A stretch of 64,000 bases of DNA from Cytobacillus firmus DS1 (GTDB lineage Bacteria; Bacillota; Bacilli; Bacillales; Cytobacillaceae). Below are positions 33,627-40,968 of this stretch, piece after piece. The position numbers and the translations under genes were made by a program. The notes under the pieces were generated by a model. It was not told the origin of the DNA, did no database searches, and was given only the letters and a program-made list of their open reading frames with translations. Location: the NCBI RefSeq assembly GCF_000565285.1, contig NZ_APVL01000001.1, forward strand, positions 1-64,000. The letters are read 5' to 3'. Each line of letters begins with the position of its first letter. The stretch's first letter is position 1.

Positions 33627-34703
33627 ATGTATAGAATCCAATGGAAGCTCATGTTGACTGCGCTGTTTCTGGTATGCGTCCTGTCAGCCTGTAAAACAGA
33701 AGCTGTCCGCGATGTGAATTCCGGAAATGCTGTTCCTGCTGCCGGTGAAGTAATGGATGGCGGCGGGGAGGAGGAGCCAATTAAGATCGGCTTTTCAATG
33801 GATACACTATTGGAAGAGCGCTGGCTTAAGGATAGAGATCTTTTCAAGGAGGCTGTTGAAGAGCTTGGAGCAGAAGTGGAGATCATGGCGGCTAATGGTG
33901 ATGACGCCGTTCAGATATCGCAGGCGGAAACCTTAATTAAACAGGGGGTAGACCTGCTGGTTGTCGTTCCCCATAATGCTGAGGCGACTGCCTCAATTGT
34001 CAAAAAGGCACACGAGGCTGGCATTAAGGTAATCTCATATGACCGGCTCGTGAAAAATGCGGATATAGACTTATACATATCTTTTGATAATGAAAAAGTT
34101 GGCGAGCTGCAGGCAGAAGCAATCACGAGGCTGGTTCCTAAGGGAAAGTATGTATACATTGGGGGAGCTGTCACCGACCATAATGCTCATTTATTCAAGA
34201 GAGGAGTCTTTAACGTGCTGCAGCCCTTAATTGAAAAAGGAGATATACAGGTTGTATATGATCAATGGTCAAGAGATTGGACGCCGGCCAATGCATTTGT
34301 GAACATGGAAGAAGCGCTTAACGCCAATCAGGGTCAAATAGACGCGGTGATTGCAGCAAACGATGCAACCGCGGGCGGTGCCATCCAGGCGCTGGCAGTC
34401 CAAGGGCTGGCAGGGAAAATCCCTGTTGCCGGACAGGATGCCGAGCTTGCCGCTGCCCAGCGTATCATCAGAGGCACGCAGACGATGACGGTATACAAGC
34501 CGATTGGAATACTGACAAGAAAAGCGGCAGAACTGGCAGTCAAAATGGCAAAAGGAGAGTCTGTTGAAGCAAACCAAAAAATCAATAATGGCAAAATCGA
34601 GGTCCCTGCCGTCCTTCTTCCGCCAATTGCCGTAGATAAAGATAATATGGATAGGACTATTATTGAAGATGGGTTCCATTCCCGGGAAGATGTTTATAAG
34701 TAA
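33627..34703 (+). CDS. xylF: D-xylose-type substrate-binding lipoprotein (XylF-like)
   Basis: A 358-residue lipoprotein with lipobox LSAC (Cys21). The mature fold matches XylF closely: IGFSMDTLLEERWLKDRDLF, DLLVVVPHNAEA, KVISYDRLV, DLYISFDNEKVGELQAEAI, VIAANDATAGGAIQALAVQG and RGTQTMTVYKPI. It is a second binding protein for the same locus and has no transporter genes of its own, so it probably docks on the MmsAB channel. It follows the regulator gene by 30 bp. Xylose is inferred from similarity, not proven. Confidence 0.88.
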   Translation: MYRIQWKLMLTALFLVCVLSACKTEAVRDVNSGNAVPAAGEVMDGGGEEEPIKIGFSMDTLLEERWLKDRDLFKEAVEELGAEVEIMAANGDDAVQISQAETLIKQGVDLLVVVPHNAEATASIVKKAHEAGIKVISYDRLVKNADIDLYISFDNEKVGELQAEAITRLVPKGKYVYIGGAVTDHNAHLFKRGVFNVLQPLIEKGDIQVVYDQWSRDWTPANAFVNMEEALNANQGQIDAVIAANDATAGGAIQALAVQGLAGKIPVAGQDAELAAAQRIIRGTQTMTVYKPIGILTRKAAELAVKMAKGESVEANQKINNGKIEVPAVLLPPIAVDKDNMDRTIIEDGFHSREDVYK

Positions 34704-34786
34704 GAATGTTTACCTCTCCAGGTATTGCCTGAACCGATCTCTGCTGGTATGATAAATGTAATTATAATGAAATGGAGGTTTTCCTT

Positions 34787-34831
34787 TTGACAGCATCAAT
34801 GAGACTAAGAAACCCGCTTTTCAATCGTTAA
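34787..34831 (+). CDS. Macrolide-sensing leader peptide, ErmD-leader type
   Basis: A 14-codon frame starting at TTG 34787, 8 nt after GGAGG (34774-34778), with TATAAT at 34763-34768. The peptide is MTASMRLRNPLFNR. The ErmD leader, known to stall ribosomes with macrolides through its Arg-Leu-Arg motif, is MTHSMRLRFPTLNQ: same length, identical at seven of the first eight positions. Mef-type efflux operons carry a leader beginning MTASMRLR. Codons 9-11 form the left arm of a hairpin, so a stalled ribosome would change the RNA fold. Its place before an MFS pump makes the role convincing. Confidence 0.85.
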   Translation: MTASMRLRNPLFNR

Positions 34832-34918
34832 TTGAATACGTTTGAAGGCTCTGCCTATTTTCAGAGCAGCGGGATTGGTCTGTCTATTTAAGGAAACCTA
34901 TATTTAACGGTATTTTTT

Positions 34919-34947
34919 AAAGAGGGGATGAATTTCTCCTCTTTTTT
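34919..34947 (+). terminator. Attenuator terminator
   Basis: AAAGAGGGGA (34919-34928) and TTCTCCTCTT-type right arm (34935-34944), loop TGAATT, then TTT. It lies about 95 bp before the MFS start codon, in a leader rather than after a gene. Confidence 0.82.
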
Positions 34948-35042
34948 GCTGTCTTCAGAAATAGAATATAGAGATCGGATTGATTCGGCTGAATGTATAG
35001 GCAAAGCTTGTTTTTATTAAACATAGAAATGAGTGATTAGCA

Positions 35043-36287
35043 ATGAATATAATAAATCCTAATCTGAAGGAGAATTGGCTGAAGAATATTATTCTCTTTT
35101 TGAGCAGTCAGACGATTTCGCTTTTTGGATCGTCCCTTGTTCAATACGCCATTATGTGGCATATTACCTTAACGACAGAATCCGGTTTGATGATGACTCT
35201 CTACATTATTTGCGGGTTCATTCCTACCTTCTTTTTATCGCCGGTCGCGGGTGTCTGGGCAGACCGGTACAATCGGAAGATGCTGATTATTTTAGCAGAT
35301 GGTCTTATTGCCCTTTCTACACTGATTCTTGCTATCCTGTTTTTAATGGGGTATGAATCCATCTGGCTGCTGTTTGTCATGGCAGGGATTCGTGCTCTGG
35401 GAACAGGAATCCAGACCCCTGCAGTCGGGGCGATTCTGCCGCAGATTGTCCCTAAGGAGAAATTGACAAAGGTAAATGGGGTAAATGGGAGCATACAGGC
35501 TGTCATTATGTTTGTTTCACCAATGGTCAGTGCCGCTTTAATCGCAATGGCGTCGCTTGAAGTCATCTTTTTCATCGATGTCATCACTGCGGCGATTGCC
35601 ATTGTCACACTGATGACGTTTGTCAAAATTGCTGTGCACAAAAAAGCAGCAGCGGAACAGACAACGAGCTACTTCAGCGACTTTAAACAAGGGCTGCAAT
35701 ATGTGAATAGCAATCCGTTCCTGAAGAAATTTTTCTTGTTCTTTGCCATATTCATCGTGCTAATGGCGCCTGCTGCCTTTCTGACGCCGCTGCAGGTTAC
35801 CCGCACCTTTGGAGGAGATGTGTGGGAACTGACTGCCATAGAAATTGCCTTTTCAGTCGGAATGATGGCTGGAGGCGGGATTATTGCTTCCTGGGGTGGA
35901 TATCCAAATAAAATTACAACCATGACCCTTGCCAGTCTCATCATGGGGATCTGCACCCTGGCACTCGGCATCGTGCCGATTTTCTGGATCTATTTATTGT
36001 TCATGGCGTTCTTCGGGGTTGCCATGCCAATTTTCAATACACCGGTAACCGTATTGCTGCAGGAAAAAATTGAAGAGAATTATTTAGGCAGAGTGTTTGG
36101 TGTCATGGGGATGATCTCCACCTCCATGATGCCGATTGGTATGCTGATATTTGGCCCGATTGCAGATGTCATTGCCATCGAATGGCTTCTTGTGGGAACA
36201 GGGGCATTCATTATCCTGTTAGCTGTTATATTAGGCCGGGATCAGGTGCTTTTGGAAGCAGGGAAGCCTGGGCTGAGTGAATTGTAA
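35043..36287 (+). CDS. MFS efflux transporter, Mef-like
   Basis: A 414-residue protein with twelve predicted membrane helices. It shares the Mef layout: helix 1 SQTISLFGSSLVQYAIMW, the loop ADRYNRKMLIILADG, RALGTGIQTPAVGAILPQIV, the acidic-flanked helix 7-8 region, and LLQEKIEENYLGRVFGVMG near the end. Mef(A/E) pumps export macrolides by proton exchange. The leader peptide and attenuator directly upstream imply induction by macrolides. No MsrD-type ABC-F gene follows, unlike the streptococcal mef operon. Confidence 0.88.
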   Translation: MNIINPNLKENWLKNIILFLSSQTISLFGSSLVQYAIMWHITLTTESGLMMTLYIICGFIPTFFLSPVAGVWADRYNRKMLIILADGLIALSTLILAILFLMGYESIWLLFVMAGIRALGTGIQTPAVGAILPQIVPKEKLTKVNGVNGSIQAVIMFVSPMVSAALIAMASLEVIFFIDVITAAIAIVTLMTFVKIAVHKKAAAEQTTSYFSDFKQGLQYVNSNPFLKKFFLFFAIFIVLMAPAAFLTPLQVTRTFGGDVWELTAIEIAFSVGMMAGGGIIASWGGYPNKITTMTLASLIMGICTLALGIVPIFWIYLLFMAFFGVAMPIFNTPVTVLLQEKIEENYLGRVFGVMGMISTSMMPIGMLIFGPIADVIAIEWLLVGTGAFIILLAVILGRDQVLLEAGKPGLSEL

Positions 36288-36303
36288 GGAATCTTGTAAA
36301 ATG

Positions 36304-36330
36304 GAGCTGTCATATTGGCAGCTCTATTTT
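36304..36330 (+). terminator. Terminator of MFS gene
   Basis: GAGCTG (36304-36309) and CAGCTC (36319-36324), then TATTTTT. Confidence 0.75.
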
Positions 36331-36486
36331 TATCGCAGTCTAACGGGCAGTAAGACCCCTACTTCAAGACTCGGAGGAATCAAAGGAGGATAAGTGGGGG
36401 CCAAACTGCCCGTAAAGGCCCTATTGGTTCAACTAACAATCAGTGGGGGATAAAGAAAACCCCCACTGATTGAAGTTTCACTTTAT
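36330..36486. repeat. Structured dispersed repeat, copy 1
   Basis: This 157-bp element is shared with 52912-53185. It begins TTATCGCAGTCTAACGGGCA and ends TGAAGTTTCACTTTAT. It contains ACGGGCAGT with ACTGCCCGT and a perfect 12-bp hairpin AATCAGTGGGGG (36438-36449) / CCCCCACTGATT (36460-36471). It sits straight after a terminator. It has no coding frame, so it is a miniature element or structured RNA. Confidence 0.85.
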
Positions 36487-36593
36487 GTGAATACAGGGAA
36501 CAACTGTGCAGAAGGAGAATAGTTATACGTAACATATTCCAAGGAGATGCTCATACTGGGTGAGCTTATTAAATGAAAGGAAAGTGCTTAAAC

Positions 36594-37301
36594 ATGGATT
36601 TAGAGACGGTTATGCAGGAGCTCGAGGCTCTTGGCAAGGAACGGACCAAGAAGATGTACATATCAAACGGCGCGCACGAGCCGCTTTTTGGTGTTGCAAC
36701 AGGTGCAATGAAGTCAATCGCTAAAAAAATTAAAAAAAATCAGCCTTTGGCGGAGGAGTTATACGCCACAGGGAACTACGATGCCATGTACTTTGCAGGC
36801 GTCATTGCAGATCCTGAGGCTATGACCGAAGCGGATTTTGACCGCTGGATGGATGATGCATATTTTTACATGCTGTCCGATTATGTAGTGGCTGTTACAT
36901 TAGCTGAAGCAGATATTGCACAGGAAGTTGCTGATAAATGGATTGAAAGCGGGGAAGAACTGCGGATGTCAGGCGGATGGAGCTGCTATTGCTGGCTTTT
37001 GGGAAATCGTCCGGACGCTGAATTTTCAGAGGCGAAGCTGGCCAAAATGCTTGATAAAGTGAAAGACACTATCCACAATTCTCCGGAGCGTACGAAATCC
37101 GCCATGAATAATTTTGTCTATACAGTGGGTGTTTCTTTTTTGCCGCTCCATGTAAAGGCGCTTGAGATTGCAAAAGCCATTGGGCCGGTTGAAATGAAAC
37201 GGGATAAGAAGAAAAGCACCATCCTGCAGTCCTCAGAAAATATCCAAAAGGAAGCAGATAGAGGAAAGATTGGCTTTAAACGGAAATATGTTAGATGCTA
37301 A
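36594..37301 (+). CDS. DNA alkylation repair protein, AlkD-like
   Basis: A 235-residue all-helical HEAT-like protein of the AlkC/AlkD superfamily. Conserved features are FGVATGAMKSIAKKI, LAEELYATGNYDAMYFAGVI, the acidic MTEADFDRWMDDAYFYMLSDYV stretch (broken at Trp here) and SGGWSCYCWLLG. AlkD excises bulky cationic alkyl lesions such as 7-methylguanine. The ATG at 36594 is preferred over one 21 bp upstream that has no ribosome site; AAAGGA lies at 36576. This subgroup (with the SGGWSCYCW block) is distinct from classical AlkD, so substrate range is open. Confidence 0.82.
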   Translation: MDLETVMQELEALGKERTKKMYISNGAHEPLFGVATGAMKSIAKKIKKNQPLAEELYATGNYDAMYFAGVIADPEAMTEADFDRWMDDAYFYMLSDYVVAVTLAEADIAQEVADKWIESGEELRMSGGWSCYCWLLGNRPDAEFSEAKLAKMLDKVKDTIHNSPERTKSAMNNFVYTVGVSFLPLHVKALEIAKAIGPVEMKRDKKKSTILQSSENIQKEADRGKIGFKRKYVRC

Positions 37302-37318
37302 ACCTATTGGGGCCGGAT

Positions 37319-37340
37319 GGGACAATGAACTTGTCCCTTT
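37319..37340 (+). terminator. GGGACA-type hairpin terminator
   Basis: GGGACAA (37319-37325) and TTGTCCC (37331-37337), then TTT. It ends the AlkD-like gene and belongs with the other GGGACA hairpins of the window. Confidence 0.7.
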
Positions 37341-37428
37341 GTGTTATAATGAGGAACTTAGGAATGATGTGATGCGCTAATAATGGAGCAGATGAACGCT
37401 CAGGCTATTAAATATGGAGGGTAAGGTA

Positions 37429-37638
37429 ATGAATAAACGATGGACCATCAGCAAAATTAACGAATTTGTTGAGAAAAACTCAGATAGTAAGCTCCTATCG
37501 ACTGAATATCATGGGTTTTCTCAAAAGCTGCTTTTTCAATGTGCATGCGGCAGCCAGTTTGAAAAAACATTTACGAAATTCAAAAATAATCACCAGCGCA
37601 AATGTGACGTTTGCCAGCCGCCTAAAGCGTCACGCTAA
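37429..37638 (+). CDS. Stand-alone zinc-ribbon-like small protein
   Basis: A 69-residue protein starting at ATG 37429 behind GGAGGGTAAGG. The N-terminal part (WTISKINEFVEKNSDSKLL) and CACGSQFEKTFTKF, then KCDVC, resemble the N-terminal zinc-binding module found on phage HNH and Vsr-like nucleases, where the cysteines hold one zinc. Here the nuclease part is missing and the protein ends 7 residues after the last Cys. It may be a DNA-binding module or a fragment of a mobile gene. Confidence 0.6.
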   Translation: MNKRWTISKINEFVEKNSDSKLLSTEYHGFSQKLLFQCACGSQFEKTFTKFKNNHQRKCDVCQPPKASR

Positions 37639-37671
37639 AGGGACACGGGGACAGGTACACTGTCCTTTTTT
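37637..37671 (+). terminator. GGGACA-type hairpin terminator
   Basis: GGACAG (37649-37654) and CTGTCC (37660-37665) inside AAAGGG ... CCTTTTTT. It overlaps the stop of the zinc-ribbon gene. Confidence 0.75.
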
Positions 37672-37713
37672 CAGTTCTGTATTTTAAGAATTCATTTGAA
37701 AGCAGGTCATAAA

Positions 37714-38274
37714 ATGAAAACAGAAAAAGAAAAAATGCTGGCCGGAGAAATGTATGATCCTGCCGATCCGGTATTATTAAAGGAACGCGAGGAAGCAAGG
37801 CGAAAGGTCAGAATGTACAATCAGACTCTGGAGACTGAAGGGGAAAAGCGAATAAAGTTATTAAAGGAGCTACTTGGGTCTGCCGGAGAAAACGTATATA
37901 TGGAGCCCAATATCAGGTTTGATTACGGCTATAATACGCATGTAGGTGAAAACTTTTTTGCGAACTTCGACTGTACCATCCTGGATGTCTGTGAAGTGCG
38001 TTTTGGAGATAATTGCATGCTTGCACCTGGCGTACATATCTATACGGCAACGCATCCCCTTCATCCTGCAGAACGCAATTCAGGCAGGGAATATGCAAAG
38101 CCTATTACGATTGGAAACAATGTGTGGGTCGGGGGAAGTGCAGTCATTAATCCAGGTGTAACAATAGGGGACAATGCGGTGATCGCATCAGGTGCAGTTG
38201 TTACGAAAGATGTGCCTGATAATGTAGTAGTTGGCGGAAATCCGGCGAAAATCATCAGACAGATTGAGCTGTAG
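37714..38274 (+). CDS. Sugar O-acetyltransferase, maltose acetyltransferase family
   Basis: A 186-residue enzyme. An N-terminal Mac domain (about 5-55: [20 protein letters not shown]) is followed by the left-handed beta helix of hexapeptide repeats (60-180), with the catalytic His in YTATHPLHP (about residue 115) and the C-terminal GNPAKIIRQ. It moves acetyl groups from acetyl-CoA to glucose, maltose or related sugars. ATG 37714 follows AGCAGGTC; an upstream TTG has no better site. Monocistronic. Confidence 0.9.
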   Translation: MKTEKEKMLAGEMYDPADPVLLKEREEARRKVRMYNQTLETEGEKRIKLLKELLGSAGENVYMEPNIRFDYGYNTHVGENFFANFDCTILDVCEVRFGDNCMLAPGVHIYTATHPLHPAERNSGREYAKPITIGNNVWVGGSAVINPGVTIGDNAVIASGAVVTKDVPDNVVVGGNPAKIIRQIEL

Positions 38275-38396
38275 ATATTTTTAAGTAAAATGAAATGCCA
38301 TTTCCCTTGTCGTAAGGAGTCCCGATAATGTGGAGAAAACTTAAATTCTCAGCTCAAAAAGCAAGCGATTTTGTAGCATAAATAGCAAGTAAATCA

Positions 38397-38436
38397 AGAC
38401 ACACAAATAACTTGGGATATCCCAAGTATGTGTCGT
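38397..38436 (-). terminator. Terminator of small membrane protein gene
   Basis: A palindrome centred on ACTTGGGATATCCCAAGT with flanking GACACA/TGTGTC arms. It lies just after the minus-strand stop at 38439. Confidence 0.75.
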
Positions 38437-38438
38437 TC

Positions 38439-38633
38439 TTATTCAACTTTTCTTTCATTTTTGGTAATGTGAAGAGTTATCATTAAACCAGTCAATCCTG
38501 CAAGCAGGGAAGGAGGGATACTCCATAAAAGATAACTCCATTCCCCTGTAAACAAAGAAATAAAAAGAAACACAATTGGAAAACCTACTAATACAATTAA
38601 AGAAACGAAAAATGCAAGTTTATTATTTTTCAT
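38439..38633 (-). CDS. Two-TM small membrane protein
   Basis: A 64-residue protein. On the minus strand TTGGAGGT precedes the ATG at 38633; the TTG inside that site opens the same frame but is unlikely to be the start. Hydrophobic segments at about 7-28 and 34-54. It ends with a charged tail. No family recognised. Confidence 0.6.
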   Translation of the reverse strand: MKNNKLAFFVSLIVLVGFPIVFLFISLFTGEWSYLLWSIPPSLLAGLTGLMITLHITKNERKVE

Positions 38634-38931
38634 AACTCTAACCTCCAAATTTCTTAAAAAATATTTAATGAAATAACTGAATTTTCACATTTTTTTAATT
38701 AAATTATACCATATAGTGTTGCAAAACCTTGAGTTATTTTCCAAATAAACAATACCATATTACAGTTTTTAGAAAACTTTTCACCAAATATCGGCTGTGA
38801 TGTATTTGCTGCTGACATATTCAAAGGTGAACTCGTAATAGCATCGCAGTCCTATCCAAAGAATTCCCTCTGAATGAATAACATGAATCCTCTAAGAGAA
38901 AACTTCTTATAAAAAAGCCGGAGGGAAATTC

Positions 38932-39093
38932 ATGAGAGAAAATAAAGAAGGAATGGGCAAGGACTTAAAAAGCATACATGAACAAGGTTGGAAGGATGTC
39001 AGCAGTACAGAATATGGCCTTGAATCAGTTGCAGAAGGCTGCGATTTTGCTGAGGGGGAAAAGGAAAAACCTCGTGAGTGTGGCGGTCTATGA
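38932..39093 (+). CDS. Small charged soluble protein, 53 residues
   Basis: ATG 38932 stands 6 nt behind GGAGGG. The product is hydrophilic and acidic, without hydrophobic segments, and has cysteines only near the middle and end (C37 and C50). A terminator follows at 39223. It could be a stress or spore small protein; the good start signal is the main support. The following 300 bp hold only a weak 32-codon frame (39109-39207) that I do not trust. Confidence 0.5.
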   Translation: MRENKEGMGKDLKSIHEQGWKDVSSTEYGLESVAEGCDFAEGEKEKPRECGGL

Positions 39094-39222
39094 TGACGAA
39101 TGTTCAGGATGTTTATAGGGTTTATTTTTAACAGAAAATCATACAAAGCAGACGCACTTCTGAACAATGCAAGGCGCAGTCATTTCATGCAGACAAAAAG
39201 TTATTAAAGTCATTCCAGTCAA

Positions 39223-39247
39223 AGGCTCCTCGTTAAAGGGGTCTTTT
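39223..39247 (+). terminator. Terminator
   Basis: AGGCTCCT and AGGGGTCT pair with two G-T pairs, followed by TTTTT. Confidence 0.65.
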
Positions 39248-39408
39248 TGTATTGAGTGGATATGTTCTCCTTTTACAGCTTGCTTATCCCTTTAGCCGCA
39301 TACTGCTGTACTGTTTTTAGAAATAGGATAAAGATGCAAAAATAGCATAAAAAACGAGCTGGTGTTCATACGTTAATAAAGGTATGACAAAGGTAAAGGA
39401 GGGCTTCT

Positions 39409-40263
39409 ATGTTTTATCACATCAAAGAGCTTCAATATCATGCCAAGCCTGAAAGACCGGATCCGGTTTATGCTAAGAAGCTGCAGGAAGTACTTGGCGG
39501 CCAATTCGGCGAAATTTCGGTTGCCGTGCAATACTTATTTCAAGGATGGAATACCCGCGGGGATGGAAAGTACCGCGACTTATTAATGGATACAGGAACG
39601 GAAGAACTGGCTCATATCGAGATGCTATGTACCATGATAGCGCGACTGTTGGATGGGGCGCCGGTGGGAGCCCAGGAAGAGGCTGCTAAGGATCCAGTCA
39701 TGGAAGCTATAATGGGAGGGATGAACCCTCAGCATGTAATCGTTTCCGGACTTGGTGCAATGCCGGCGGATAGTGTCGGCAACCGTTGGAAGGCAGATTA
39801 TATTGCTGCAAGCGGAAACCTGCTGGCTGACTTCCGAGCGAATCTTACAGCAGAATCCCAGGGACGCCTTCAGGTAGCCAGACTTTATAACGAAACAACG
39901 GACCGTGGAGTAAGGGATATGCTATCCTGGCTGCTCGCGAGGGATACGATGCACCAAAATCAATGGATTGCAGCGATTCAGGAATTAGAATCGAAAGAAA
40001 ATATCGTGGTTCCGAGCACGTTCCCTAAAAACTTGGAAAAGCAGGAAGTCTCCTATGTTTTATTCAATTTTTCAGATGGTGATCAAAGTGCCAAAGGGCG
40101 CTGGGCCAGCGGACCGAGTATGGATGGACTGGGTACGTTCCAGTATGTTCAAAATCCGCAGCCATTTGCAAAAAAACCTAAGCTGAAGCCGGCTCCGCCA
40201 TATATCTATAATACTCCGCCTTCGGTGATGCGGCAGGAACAAATTCCTCCAAGTCTGTCTTAA
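39409..40263 (+). CDS. ydbD: Manganese catalase, YdbD-like
   Basis: A 284-residue ferritin-like protein very close to B. subtilis YdbD: MFYHIKELQYHAKPERPDP, QEVLGGQFGEISVAVQYLFQ, GTEELAHIEMLCTMIA, GGMNPQHVIVSGLGA and ARDTMHQNQWIAAI. Metal ligands are in GQFGE, EELAHIE, LTAESQGR and RDTMHQ. The tail is Pro-rich (KPKLKPAPPYIYNTPPS). Upstream, CATACGTTA near 39369 resembles a sigma-E/K -10 box and is also part of a CATAC/GTATG inverted repeat; both are inference. It removes hydrogen peroxide, perhaps in spores. Confidence 0.9.
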   Translation: MFYHIKELQYHAKPERPDPVYAKKLQEVLGGQFGEISVAVQYLFQGWNTRGDGKYRDLLMDTGTEELAHIEMLCTMIARLLDGAPVGAQEEAAKDPVMEAIMGGMNPQHVIVSGLGAMPADSVGNRWKADYIAASGNLLADFRANLTAESQGRLQVARLYNETTDRGVRDMLSWLLARDTMHQNQWIAAIQELESKENIVVPSTFPKNLEKQEVSYVLFNFSDGDQSAKGRWASGPSMDGLGTFQYVQNPQPFAKKPKLKPAPPYIYNTPPSVMRQEQIPPSLS

Positions 40264-40267
40264 ATAA

Positions 40268-40300
40268 AATTCCCTGCTTTCATTTTAGGCAGGGAGTTTT
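40268..40300 (+). terminator. Terminator of ydbD-like gene
   Basis: TCCCTGC (40271-40277) and GCAGGGA (40289-40295), then GTTTTC. Confidence 0.75.
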
Positions 40301-40418
40301 CATTTGCCTCTGATACTGAAATTTCCACTTAAAAATCCTATTGGGGCATCTTTTACTATTCGTTTTCCCTGCGGTCTTCCGGGCTAAGAGGGGTAATCTT
40401 CTCTGATGCTTCTATCCT

Positions 40419-40801
40419 TTAACGCAGGTATACCTGTTGTGCACCCCTATTACCAGCTGTTGCTTCAGTCATATTTTCAGCCAAATATTTATGGAAAAAG
40501 TATTCAAATATAGCAGTACCTTTTGCAGCAATTAAGGACATGGTTAAGAGGTTTTCCCATCCCGTTAAGATGGAACTCATATTAACACTATAGCCTGGCC
40601 GAAATCGGCTGTGGTAATGGTGTTGCCGGTTCTTGGAAGGTTCGGCATATCCCCCAGCATATAAGATATGATGCCCAGTAAAGCTGTTATAAGAAATACG
40701 TTTATAAAGTTAATCCCAAAAATCATGCAAAGTAAGATATATAGGACCACCAGGCTTCCTATAAATTTAAGTCCCATAGCTTTTCCGTGGAGCATATTCA
40801 C
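40419..40801 (-). pseudogene. Frameshifted DUF2512 (YndM-like) membrane protein
   Basis: The minus-strand frame from 40801 encodes 74 residues ending ADFGQAIVLI, where the family motif normally runs on into another helix. In another frame the next bases read MSSILTGWENLLTMSLIAAK then FEYFFHKYLAEN and stop at 40419-40421, which is the expected second half. A small indel near 40577-40583 splits the gene. DUF2512 proteins are four-TM proteins of unknown role. A real inactivation or a sequencing error are both possible. Confidence 0.75.
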
Positions 40802-40910
40802 TCCTCCTCTCCTATTAGTCTGTTTGTACTGGGGAAATATATTCCCTCGACCTTAATTAGAAGAAGTCCATGATTAACAGTAGAAAAAACTTCTGACAAA
40901 CTACATGAAA

Positions 40911-40951
40911 AAGCCGATAGCTTCCTATTTTTCCGGAAGCTATCGGCTTTA
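40911..40951. terminator. Strong terminator of asnA
   Basis: A 16-bp perfect stem (40911-40926 with 40936-40951) and, on the minus strand, TTTTTC after it. It ends asnA. Confidence 0.9.
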
Positions 40952-40968
40952 CGTTTTGAATCAGGTGC

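Larger units (their letters stand above)
34787..34947 (+). promoter_or_regulatory. Macrolide-responsive transcription attenuator
   Basis: After the leader peptide, CCCGCT (34813-34818) can pair with AGCGGG (34868-34873) around an inner stem GCTCTG/CAGAGC (34848-34853 with 34862-34867). An intrinsic terminator follows at 34919-34947. The expected logic is that drug-bound ribosomes stall at the RLR codons, block the first stem and let transcription pass into the pump gene. The exact antiterminator pairing is not clear to me. Confidence 0.7.

Noticed and set aside
36330..36486. Insertion sequence or transposase at the dispersed repeat
   Set aside because: No coding frame of transposase type is present, and no flanking direct repeat could be shown. 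Kept only as a structured repeat.
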